A DNA stretch of 9,089 bases from Syntrophobacterales bacterium (GTDB lineage Bacteria; Desulfobacterota; Syntrophobacteria; BM002), in assembly GCA_030601545.1 (NCBI GenBank), contig JAUVTM010000066.1, positions 1 to 9,089 on the forward strand, given 5' to 3'. Positions 1 through 5,726 of this stretch are shown here, piece by piece (position 1 is the first letter of the stretch; every line of letters begins with the position of its first letter). Both the position numbers and the translations under genes were made by a program. The notes beneath the pieces were generated by a model that was not told the origin of the DNA, ran no database searches, and worked only from the letters and a program-made list of their open reading frames with translations.

Positions 1-22
1 TGCTGCCTACTGCCTGCTGTTC
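1..22. repeat. Heptad tract (CTGCCTG class), edge of a longer tract
   Basis: Three 7-base units in phase (TGCTGCC, TACTGCC, TGCTGTT) run from the left edge to within two bases of the stop codon of the HD-GYP gene. The same class recurs at 1830-1871. The tract continues outside the window, so its full length is unknown. Confidence 0.75.
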
Positions 23-23
23 C

Positions 24-1544
24 TTACGTCACTCCTTCATAGAGCTTCATGCGTACAAACAAGTCTACCAGATCACGATCCAGTTTTCCCGCTTCGGCTT
101 CCTTGATCACGTGCTGCAAAGCCTCTTGTACCGGCATCGCACCTCGGTAAGGACGGTCGCTCGCGGTAAGTGCATCGTAGACGTCTGCGATTCCCAGGAT
201 GCGTGCCTGGATCGTAATGTCTGAAGCCGTAAGACCGAGGGGATACCCTGAGCCATCCAGTTTTTCGTGATGGGCCGCAGCAATCACTGGGATACGCTCG
301 AGATCTCTGGTAAAAGGAATTTTATTGATAATATTCAGCGTCTGGAGTACGTGTCCCCGTACTTCCTGGAACTCCTTACCAGTAAGGTTTCCTGTAGGTA
401 AGCTCAGGTGATGAACCTCCTCTTCGCTGAGATAGGCCCTCACCTCGCCCCGAGCATTTCGAAAACTTTTTGTCTGGATTTCCTCGATTCGCCGGATTTC
501 CTCAGAACTGAGTCGCGTGGCCTTATTGATTTTCCTGATGAATCCCAGGTCCTCATCAACTTCCCGCAGTCTCCTTTCAAGTTCAATATGGTCAGTTTCT
601 TTTGAGCCTCCTTCAGCTCTCCGCTGGCGTTCAAAGTCTCTGGCCACAGCCAATTTGATTGCTTCAAATCGAGTCGAGATTAGTTCCATTGCCGCGGCAG
701 CAAGACGGTCGACCCTTTCCAGCAGCTCTTCTCGCACTCCGATCTTACCTATGTCATGAAGCCAGGCCGCATAGTTGAGCTCCTTCAGTTCCTCATCGCT
801 GAAAAACACATCCGCCAGAGTCCCCTCGGTTTCCTCGTTTACCGACCGGGCCAACCGCATGGAATAGGTGGCCACTCGGCGTGAGTGCCCAGCGGTATGA
901 GGACTTCTGGCATCGATTGCAGAAGCCGAATACCTCACCAGGGCCGCAAAAATCTCATGAACGGCATTAATGAGACGAGCATTCTGGATGGTAGCGGCTG
1001 CCTGTGAGGCAAGTGATGCCACCAAATCCTCTTGCTCGCTGTCAAACACGGTCACATTGTTCTGTGTGTCCAAGGAATTGATTAGTTGAAGTACTCCGAG
1101 AATTTCATTCTGTTGGGTGCGTATTGGCACCACCAGCATGGAGCGGGTGCGGTAGCGGTTGCGATCATCAAAGGCCGGGTTGAAACGGTATTCCTCTTCT
1201 CCTGTTAGATCGTAAACATCAGAGATGTTCAATGTCTCTCCGGTAATTGCCACGAAGCCTGCGATGCTGGTTTTGTCCAAGGGCATGGGATAAGGTCTAA
1301 ATGATTCGTATACTTCATTTTTCCGGGCTGCCAGGGTGTCATTTTGAGCCACCTCGAAGCGTAATTGTTTTCTGTCTACGCTATAGAGACTTCCTGCGTC
1401 AGCCCTGGTAAAACGACGAACCTCGCGGACAATGAGCTCCAACAGAGTCGGCAGGTGAGTTTCGCTGGTGAGGGCAATACCAATCTGGTTGAGTCTCTTG
1501 ATCTGTTCTTTGAGCTTATGATCTGACAAAACGATTTTCCCCAT
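24..1544 (-). CDS. GAF-domain HD-GYP cyclic-di-GMP phosphodiesterase with an inserted helical segment
   Basis: This 506-residue protein has no signal peptide or membrane segment and should be a cytoplasmic signalling enzyme hydrolysing cyclic di-GMP. Residues about 20-190 form a GAF sensor domain (conserved LVVPI and GVLQLIN strands), ligand unknown. Residues about 200-500 form the HD-GYP domain: H217 and H220 in HTAGHS, HDIGKIG at 263-269, H398, the HH pair 425-426, DGSGYP at 430-435, ADVYDALT at 453-460 and RPYR at 464-467. The expected metal-binding and GYP residues are therefore present. Between HDIGKIG and H398 there are about 130 residues where most family members have about 30. The extra part is charged and helix-rich, probably a coiled coil. 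The ATG start is preceded only by repeat DNA with a weak GAG-type ribosome site. A start at any later Met would cut into the GAF domain. It is the last of three minus-strand genes, but 328 bases of repeats separate it from moeA. Confidence 0.93.
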   Translation of the reverse strand: MGKIVLSDHKLKEQIKRLNQIGIALTSETHLPTLLELIVREVRRFTRADAGSLYSVDRKQLRFEVAQNDTLAARKNEVYESFRPYPMPLDKTSIAGFVAITGETLNISDVYDLTGEEEYRFNPAFDDRNRYRTRSMLVVPIRTQQNEILGVLQLINSLDTQNNVTVFDSEQEDLVASLASQAAATIQNARLINAVHEIFAALVRYSASAIDARSPHTAGHSRRVATYSMRLARSVNEETEGTLADVFFSDEELKELNYAAWLHDIGKIGVREELLERVDRLAAAAMELISTRFEAIKLAVARDFERQRRAEGGSKETDHIELERRLREVDEDLGFIRKINKATRLSSEEIRRIEEIQTKSFRNARGEVRAYLSEEEVHHLSLPTGNLTGKEFQEVRGHVLQTLNIINKIPFTRDLERIPVIAAAHHEKLDGSGYPLGLTASDITIQARILGIADVYDALTASDRPYRGAMPVQEALQHVIKEAEAGKLDRDLVDLFVRMKLYEGVT

Positions 1545-1549
1545 CTCAG

Positions 1550-1611
1550 GGTTTCAGGTGTCGGGTGTCAGGTGTCAGGGAAGAAAAACAAAAAACTTGA
1601 ACACTGAAACC
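1550..1611. repeat. Composite repeat: GTGTCAG heptads, A-rich spacer, terminal 8-base inverted repeats
   Basis: Units GTTTCAG, GTGTCGG, GTGTCAG and GTGTCAG lie in perfect 7-base phase at 1551-1578. An A-rich spacer (1580-1598) follows, then GAACACTGAAACC. The outer ends GGTTTCAG (1550-1557) and CTGAAACC (1604-1611) are exact inverted repeats. The same composite, in the opposite orientation, lies at about 7422-7502, including the A-rich spacer and the flanking CTCAGGG. The element directly adjoins the start codon of the HD-GYP gene. Confidence 0.85.
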
Positions 1612-1638
1612 TTAGTCATTGTGATTTGTAATTTCCAT
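1612..1638 (-). other. Eight-codon open frame behind a strong ribosome-binding site
   Basis: On the minus strand a very good Shine-Dalgarno sequence (GGAGG within GGAGAGGAGGGAG, about 1645-1657) sits six bases before an ATG at 1638. The frame reads MEITNHND and stops with TAA at 1612, just where the heptad composite begins. It could be a leader peptide of the HD-GYP gene, the remnant of a gene cut off by repeats, or chance in a purine-rich stretch. No function is assigned. Confidence 0.15.
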
Positions 1639-1692
1639 CAACTCCCTCCTCTCCATAGCAAGAGCGCGGACGAGTTAAATTCTAATTCCGAA

Positions 1693-1897
1693 CTCTACCC
1701 TCTGCCCACTGTCTTCCGACCTCTGCCTACTGACCTTTGTCTTTTGTCTTCTGCCCTCTTTGCTCTATCTCCGCGTCCCCGCGTCGCCCTACGGTGCCTA
1801 GTGCCTACTGCTTAGTGCCTAGTTGTTCGCTGCCTGCTGCCCTCTGCCTCCTGCCTGCTGTTTTCTGTCCTTCTAATCTACCGTGTCCCCGCGTCGT
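1693..1897. repeat. Long heptad array (CTCTGCC, TGCCTAG and CTGCCTG classes)
   Basis: This tract makes up most of the 328-base gap 1545-1872. Nine phase-locked units of CTCTGCC type occupy 1693-1755. Eleven units, first TGCCTAG type and then CTGCCTG type, occupy 1795-1871 with no phase break. Two near-identical 17-base copies (CCGYGTCCCCGCGTCG type, 1771-1787 and 1881-1897) bracket the second array. The second copy lies inside the last codons of the MoeA fusion gene. The only non-repeat part of the gap is about 1612-1692, where I see no convincing promoter. Confidence 0.85.
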
Positions 1898-3837
1898 TGC
1901 TCTCCTACCCAGGAACCCATTATACGGCCGGTGTCCCGTATGTCGTAGCCGCCAAGTGCCAGCACCTGGTCCTTGAATTCTTGGGTGGCTATAACCTCGA
2001 GAAAATTCTGCACCAGTGGATTGTCATAATGGACGGCGGGAATCACCAGATCATATCGTTCAGTGGTTATCGGTATAAAATCGAGATTCAAGGCCTGAGC
2101 CGCCGCATGAATTCCCATGCCCACATCACCGCTGCCACTCAACACGTCCACTGCCACAGCCATGTGGGTGTACTCTTCCCGTTGATAACCGTCAATAGTA
2201 GCAGGATCAATACCCAGTTGTCCAAGTTGCCAATCCAGAAGAATCCTCGTGCCAGAGCCTGACTGCCGATTCACGAAACGAATCCCATCCCGGCACAAAT
2301 CTTCCAAACCGTTGATGAACTTTGGATTACCGGGCGCAACTATCAGTCCCTGTTCCCGATGAACCAGAGTCACCAGGTATACCTCGATGCCCGGCAGGTA
2401 ACGATCGATATATGAGATATTGTATTCACCAGTTTCAGTGTCTAGTAAGTGGGAGCCGGCCAGATGTGCAGTGCCTTTCCTCAGAGCCAGGAGACCACCC
2501 AGGCTGCCAACATTGCTCGAAGCCAGGTTAATTTTCGGCTCATGCTTGTTCAACAGGTTGGCAATGAGATCCAGGGTCATGTCGTGGCTGCCCGCCACTA
2601 CCAGGGTACGCTCAATGCCTTGCCTGCTCGTCAGTAAGGTGACAGGGTGTGATTCTGAGTCTGTAACACCCTCCACCGTGTCTGGAATTCTTAAAAAACC
2701 GTTCGCCTGAGTTAGAGAGGTGATAGAGCCTGCTCCCCTCGGCAATGGAGTGGCCACGAGGTGTTCACCCACCCTGCCCAGATTCACTCGCAGAAATTCT
2801 TCAACACCGAGCTTGGAAGGGATCTTCTGAGATGGATAAGCTTCCACCTGCTCAGGTTCCGGCTCCTCCAACCCTTGCATCCTGTAGAGGAGTGGGCGCA
2901 CAAATTGTTCCATGCTGATGATCGCGGAAACCGGATAGCCTGGATTGCCGACCACCGGTTTTCCCTGGATCTCCCCGAGAACCGTTGGTTTGCCCGGCAT
3001 TATTGCCACCCCGTGTACCAGCACTTCTCCCAATTCAGCTATCAGGTTAGCGGTATGGTCTTCAGAGCCGGCAGACGACCCGGCGTTGATAATGACCACG
3101 TCATATTTACCGGCAACCACCTCCAACAGCACCCGGCGCAACCGATCAGGATCGTCTGGTATTATAGGGTGACGATCACATTTCCCACCCCATTGGCGAA
3201 CCAGATTCACCAGCACCCAGGAGTTGAATTCTACAATCTCTCCCGAAGGTACTGCCTCCATCTGCCCTAAATTTTCAGCCTCCACCAGTTCGTTGCCGGT
3301 GGGGATGATCAGCACTTGGGGCTGCCGCTTCACCTTCAATTCCAGAACGCCCGCTGCCAAAAGGGCCCCCAAGTCATAAGCAGTAATTAGGTGGTTTTGA
3401 GGCAGCAGGAGTTCTGTGGCCACAATGTCTTCGCCAACTTTGCGCACGTGCTGCCAGGGGTAGACAGCAGCCTGGATCTCCACCTTCTGCTCATCAATCT
3501 GGTGGATATTCTCCACCATGATGACTGCATCGGCGCCAGCAGGCATGGGCTGGCCTGTATTAATCCAGTTGGCATCAGTTCCCAGTTCCAGTTGCATTGG
3601 ACTTTCCTGGGTGGCGCCAAAGGTACGTTCAGCTTGGACCGAAATGCCATCCATAGCCGCCGAATGAAAAGTTGGGGCTGAAAAGCGTGCAAAAACGGGG
3701 GCCGCAGTCACCCGACCGACAGAGTCAACGCTTGGTACAGTCTCCCCCGAAAGCATGCCATCCACATTCCAATATCCCAGGAAGATCTCTCGCGCCTCTT
3801 CCAAAGATTTCATTTTTAAATAGATCCGGCGAGACAT
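1873..3837 (-). CDS. moeA: Molybdopterin molybdenumtransferase MoeA fused to a PBP-like (COG1910/PF12727-type) domain
   Basis: This 654-residue protein should insert molybdate (or tungstate) into adenylated molybdopterin in the cytoplasm. MoeA domains I-II span about 10-170, with AMDGISV (D63, the conserved catalytic-region Asp) and TGQPMPAGADAVIMVE at 94-109. The MoCF-like domain spans about 173-320, with IIPTGNEL, NAGSSAGSED (251-260), PGKP (281-284) and GNPGYPVSA (297-305). MoeA domain IV spans about 330-405. An extra module of about 240 residues follows (411-645), with VVAGSHDMTLDLIANLL, NRQSGSGTRILLD and SGSGDVGMGI, typical of the PBP-like molybdate-binding-domain family. There is no signal peptide, so the binding domain is intracellular. 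The start could also be Met9 (MKSLEEA), which matches the usual MoeA beginning better; neither has a strong ribosome site. The last residues RGDTVD are encoded by repeat DNA. It shares strand with the second moeA, 245 bases upstream. Confidence 0.93.
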   Translation of the reverse strand: MSRRIYLKMKSLEEAREIFLGYWNVDGMLSGETVPSVDSVGRVTAAPVFARFSAPTFHSAAMDGISVQAERTFGATQESPMQLELGTDANWINTGQPMPAGADAVIMVENIHQIDEQKVEIQAAVYPWQHVRKVGEDIVATELLLPQNHLITAYDLGALLAAGVLELKVKRQPQVLIIPTGNELVEAENLGQMEAVPSGEIVEFNSWVLVNLVRQWGGKCDRHPIIPDDPDRLRRVLLEVVAGKYDVVIINAGSSAGSEDHTANLIAELGEVLVHGVAIMPGKPTVLGEIQGKPVVGNPGYPVSAIISMEQFVRPLLYRMQGLEEPEPEQVEAYPSQKIPSKLGVEEFLRVNLGRVGEHLVATPLPRGAGSITSLTQANGFLRIPDTVEGVTDSESHPVTLLTSRQGIERTLVVAGSHDMTLDLIANLLNKHEPKINLASSNVGSLGGLLALRKGTAHLAGSHLLDTETGEYNISYIDRYLPGIEVYLVTLVHREQGLIVAPGNPKFINGLEDLCRDGIRFVNRQSGSGTRILLDWQLGQLGIDPATIDGYQREEYTHMAVAVDVLSGSGDVGMGIHAAAQALNLDFIPITTERYDLVIPAVHYDNPLVQNFLEVIATQEFKDQVLALGGYDIRDTGRIMGSWVGEQRRGDTVD

Positions 3838-3842
3838 AACAA

Positions 3843-3917
3843 ATGCCTAAATAGAAAATGCCTAAAATGAACTAAAATGTCTAAAGTGCCTAAAATATCT
3901 AAAATACAATAAAATCA
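3843..3917. repeat. Nine-base tandem repeat block (CTAAAATGT class)
   Basis: Units CTAAAATGT, CTAAAGTGC, CTAAAATAT and CTAAAATAC follow in perfect 9-base phase at 3872-3907, with degenerate copies on both sides. The block ends five bases from the upstream start codon of the MoeA fusion. A 26-base stretch (3872-3897) is identical to the reverse complement of 7554-7579, where it lies inside a coding sequence. Confidence 0.85.
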
Positions 3918-3920
3918 GAA

Positions 3921-3962
3921 ATCTCAAATCCGCAATCCCAAATCCCAAATCCGCAATCTACC
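3921..3962. repeat. Heptad tract (ATCCCAA / ATCCGCA class)
   Basis: Six units in phase: ATCTCAA, ATCCGCA, ATCCCAA, ATCCCAA, ATCCGCA and ATCTACC. The tract sits beside the 9-base block. The reverse complement of the same pair of blocks, in the same order, occurs at 7504-7579. Confidence 0.85.
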
Positions 3963-3991
3963 CTATGCCCTTTGATTTCTACCTATTACAA

Positions 3992-4057
3992 CAAGTGACA
4001 GCGAAGCGTAATGACTTAATGACGGCGAAGCCGAATGACCCAATGGCGCAACGCGCC
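3992..4057. repeat. 24-base tandem unit carrying GCGAAGC mini-hairpins, plus a GGCGC/GCGCC hairpin
   Basis: Two 24-base units (4001-4024 and 4025-4048) match at 19 of 24 positions. Each opens with GCGAAGC, a sequence known in DNA biochemistry to fold into an exceptionally stable mini-hairpin with a GAA loop, followed by AATGAC and AATG motifs. The second unit runs into GGCGC-AAC-GCGCC (4045-4057), a 5-bp stem with a 3-base loop. I see no gene here. Confidence 0.7.
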
Positions 4058-4062
4058 TACTT

Positions 4063-4083
4063 CAATCGTCAATCGCCAATCCT
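4063..4083. repeat. Heptad tract (CAATCGC class) touching the moeA stop codon
   Basis: Three phased units (CAATCGT, CAATCGC, CAATCCT). The last base is shared with the TAA stop codon of the second moeA on the minus strand. Confidence 0.75.
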
Positions 4084-5315
4084 TAGATCCTTATCACCTC
4101 AACTGTCTCGCCTGCATAAAGTCCTTCGGTATGTCGATGGATACAAATAAGGCCATCAGCGTGTACCAAGGTGGAAATCAAAGCGGACTCACCAAAAATG
4201 GGGTCAGCTGTGAGACCACTGTCTTCCTGCCGCAGCCTCACCCGGACAAAGTCTTCCCTCCCTTGTTTTGAGGCCACGTTTCGACTCAATCGGGCCTGGA
4301 TCGGCCTTCCTTCCCCTAAGGATAAATCTGTCCCGCTAAGGTAAGACATGAAGGGACGCACCAGCACCTGGAAAACCACCATTGCCGAAGCCACATGGCC
4401 GGGAAGACCCCAAAAGCCTTTTTCACCTGTTTTGACCAGGATAGTGGGCTTGCCGGGGCTGATTGCCACTCCATGGACCAGAACCTCACTGTGGTTGAAT
4501 GAGGTTAAGACCTCCAGAGTTAAATCACGGCTGCCCACCGAAGATCCGCCCGAGATAAGGCAGATATCTGCACCATCAAGTGCCTGTTGACATTTGGTCC
4601 GCAGCTCTGATAACTGATCGGGAGCTAAACCTAACAGGAGCGGCACTCCTCCACACTCTCTTACCATTGCTGCCAGACTGTGGGAATTGACATCTCGCAG
4701 TTCGCCTGGCCGGGGGTCTTGTTCAACGGGGACGATCTCGTCGCCGGTGCTGATGATTGCCGCTTTCGGTTGCCGCCTTACTGTTATCTTTTCTTGACCC
4801 AGCCCGGCCAGCAGACCAATTTCCTGTGGTCGAAGACGCCTCCCTGCCTGCAATGCCACCTGACCGGCACTAAAGTCATCACCGGGTCGGATCACGTTTT
4901 CCAGCGGGGCCACACTGCGGCTGATGGCTACACTTTTCTGGTCCAGCTCTTCGGTGTATTCCACCATGACCACACTGTCCGCAACTGCAGGAAGCATGCC
5001 TCCAGTGGGAATCCTGGCCGCCTTGCCGTTGCTGAGCTCAAGAGCGGGGATCTCTCCCATACCCACCTCACCAACAATCTCTAGGAGGGAAGGCAAACTC
5101 TCTGAGGCGCCGAAGGTATCCTGGGCTCTGACCGCGTAGCCATCAACAGTAGAGCGGATGAAGGGTGGTAGGTCTTCCTTGCTGACAATGGGTTCTGCCA
5201 GCACTCGGTTCAACCCCTGAGCCAGAGGAACCTCTTCAGTATCGAGGAGAGGGAATCGTTGGAACTCACCCCACACCTGTTCGCGGGTTTTTACCTTGTA
5301 AAAACTTGTCTTCAC
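4083..5315 (-). CDS. moeA: Molybdopterin molybdenumtransferase MoeA (single-module form)
   Basis: This 410-residue protein is close to the usual MoeA length and should catalyse metal insertion into molybdopterin-AMP. STVDGYAV (55-62, D58) is the conserved MoeA signature. A MoCF-like core follows with ISTGDEIVP (188-196), GELRDVNS, ISGGSSVGSRDLT (254-266, D264) and HGVAISPGKPTIL (281-292). GLPGHVASA (303-311) replaces the common GLPGNPVSA, with N to H and P to V changes. The C-terminal barrel ends in YAGETVEVIRI. The start is a GTG at 5313-5315, with a GAAG/AAGAG purine stretch upstream and no in-frame ATG that keeps the N-terminal helix. A promoter candidate lies about 230 bases upstream, with a structured inverted-repeat element in the predicted leader. 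It is probably co-transcribed with the fused MoeA, although 245 bases of repeats lie between them. Having two MoeA paralogues suggests separate roles, for example molybdenum and tungsten; this is inference. Confidence 0.93.
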   Translation of the reverse strand: MKTSFYKVKTREQVWGEFQRFPLLDTEEVPLAQGLNRVLAEPIVSKEDLPPFIRSTVDGYAVRAQDTFGASESLPSLLEIVGEVGMGEIPALELSNGKAARIPTGGMLPAVADSVVMVEYTEELDQKSVAISRSVAPLENVIRPGDDFSAGQVALQAGRRLRPQEIGLLAGLGQEKITVRRQPKAAIISTGDEIVPVEQDPRPGELRDVNSHSLAAMVRECGGVPLLLGLAPDQLSELRTKCQQALDGADICLISGGSSVGSRDLTLEVLTSFNHSEVLVHGVAISPGKPTILVKTGEKGFWGLPGHVASAMVVFQVLVRPFMSYLSGTDLSLGEGRPIQARLSRNVASKQGREDFVRVRLRQEDSGLTADPIFGESALISTLVHADGLICIHRHTEGLYAGETVEVIRI

Positions 5316-5334
5316 GTTTTTCTTCGTGTCTCTT

Positions 5335-5519
5335 CTAGCCCGGATGTTTCATGAATTGCCGTCGCGAGACCGTGTAGATGGGTGTGCCACCGGGCAACCG
5401 CAGGGGATCGGATGCGAGACGTACTTGACAGTACGTCGCAGGGTCCGGCACCCGAGGACGCCCGGAAGGACGGTCATATCCGCGGTCGTAGCAGGCGATT
5501 CATGAAACATTCGGGCTAG
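5335..5519. repeat. 185-base imperfect inverted-repeat element (MITE-like or structured RNA)
   Basis: Terminal arms 5335-5360 and 5494-5519 are inverted copies matching at 24 of 26 positions (CTAGCCCGRATGTTTCATGA and on). Each arm contains the palindrome TTCATGAA. Further pairs share roughly the same axis near 5427: CCGGGC (5390-5395) with GCCCGG (5460-5465), GACCGT (5368-5373) with ACGGTC (5470-5475), and a central hairpin GACGTACT-TGAC-AGTACGTC (5418-5437) extendable to 11 bp with a 2-base bulge (5413-5440). The whole element can therefore fold into one long interrupted hairpin. The outermost CTAG could be a 4-base target duplication, but being palindromic it cannot be told from the arm. 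The element looks more GC-rich than its flanks and lies in the predicted moeA leader. Confidence 0.8.
5349..5510 (-). CDS. Possible 53-residue open frame inside the inverted-repeat element
   Basis: An ATG in the right arm (5508-5510) opens a frame that crosses the whole element and ends at TGA in the left arm (5349-5351). The peptide starts MFHESPATTADM and ends STRSRDGNS, with cysteines at 21, 37 and 39. There is no good ribosome-binding site and no recognised domain. The frame is as likely a by-product of the palindrome as a gene. If the element is multicopy and the frame stays open with synonymous changes in other copies, it would deserve promotion. Confidence 0.15.
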   Translation of the reverse strand: MFHESPATTADMTVLPGVLGCRTLRRTVKYVSHPIPCGCPVAHPSTRSRDGNS

Positions 5520-5545
5520 CCTATTCGGTTGATAGGGGAAAAGTT

Positions 5546-5575
5546 TTTATATCACGGAGAGAACGAGCAAAACAA
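5546..5575 (-). promoter_or_regulatory. Candidate sigma-70-type promoter for moeA
   Basis: On the minus strand TTGTTT (5575-5570) is followed after 18 bases by TATAAA (5551-5546). Transcription would begin near 5538 and carry the entire inverted-repeat element before the GTG at 5315. This rests on motif match and position only. Confidence 0.4.
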
Positions 5576-5625
5576 CAGTTTTCGGGACTGCCCAATCTTG
5601 ACACTGCTCGCGGGAGTTTGCTAGT

Positions 5626-5653
5626 TTGCGATTATGTAAGGATGTCTTATATT
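5626..5653 (+). promoter_or_regulatory. Candidate sigma-70-type promoter for the thioredoxin reductase gene
   Basis: TTGCGA (5626-5631) is followed after 16 bases by TATATT (5648-5653), about 70 bases before the ATG. A perfect TTGACA at 5598-5603 lacks a good -10 box at 17 bases (CTAGTT), so it may be an alternative weak promoter. No operator is recognisable. Confidence 0.4.
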
Positions 5654-5715
5654 ATAGTTGCCTGCCCTTGCCGAACACCGGAGACTGGAAAAAGGAGCAG
5701 CAACTTATTTGGAAT

Positions 5716-5720
5716 AGGAA
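5716..5720 (+). promoter_or_regulatory. Ribosome-binding site of the thioredoxin reductase gene
   Basis: AGGAA lies six to seven bases before the ATG at 5727 and decides for this start. The overlapping ATG at 5722 stops after two codons. Confidence 0.6.
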
Positions 5721-5726
5721 AATGCC

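Noticed and set aside
1551..1871. CRISPR array
   Set aside because: The units are 7 bases long with no unique spacers, and no cas genes are present.
1558..1976. Plus-strand open frames of about 80 codons across the repeat region
   Set aside because: They are translations of heptad repeats, low in complexity (P, C, L rich), without ribosome sites, and one overlaps the MoeA gene.
2761..3270. 169-codon plus-strand frame
   Set aside because: It lies wholly antisense to the MoeA fusion, whose conserved motifs fix the coding strand.
5335..5519. Molybdenum-cofactor riboswitch upstream of moeA
   Set aside because: The position is suggestive, but I could not match the known Moco motif, and the long terminal inverted arms are not a feature of that riboswitch. 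A covariance-model search would be decisive.
5598..5626. TTGACA with CTAGTT at 17 bases as the main reductase promoter
   Set aside because: The -35 box is perfect but the -10 box is poor; the TTGCGA/TATATT pair downstream is the better overall match.
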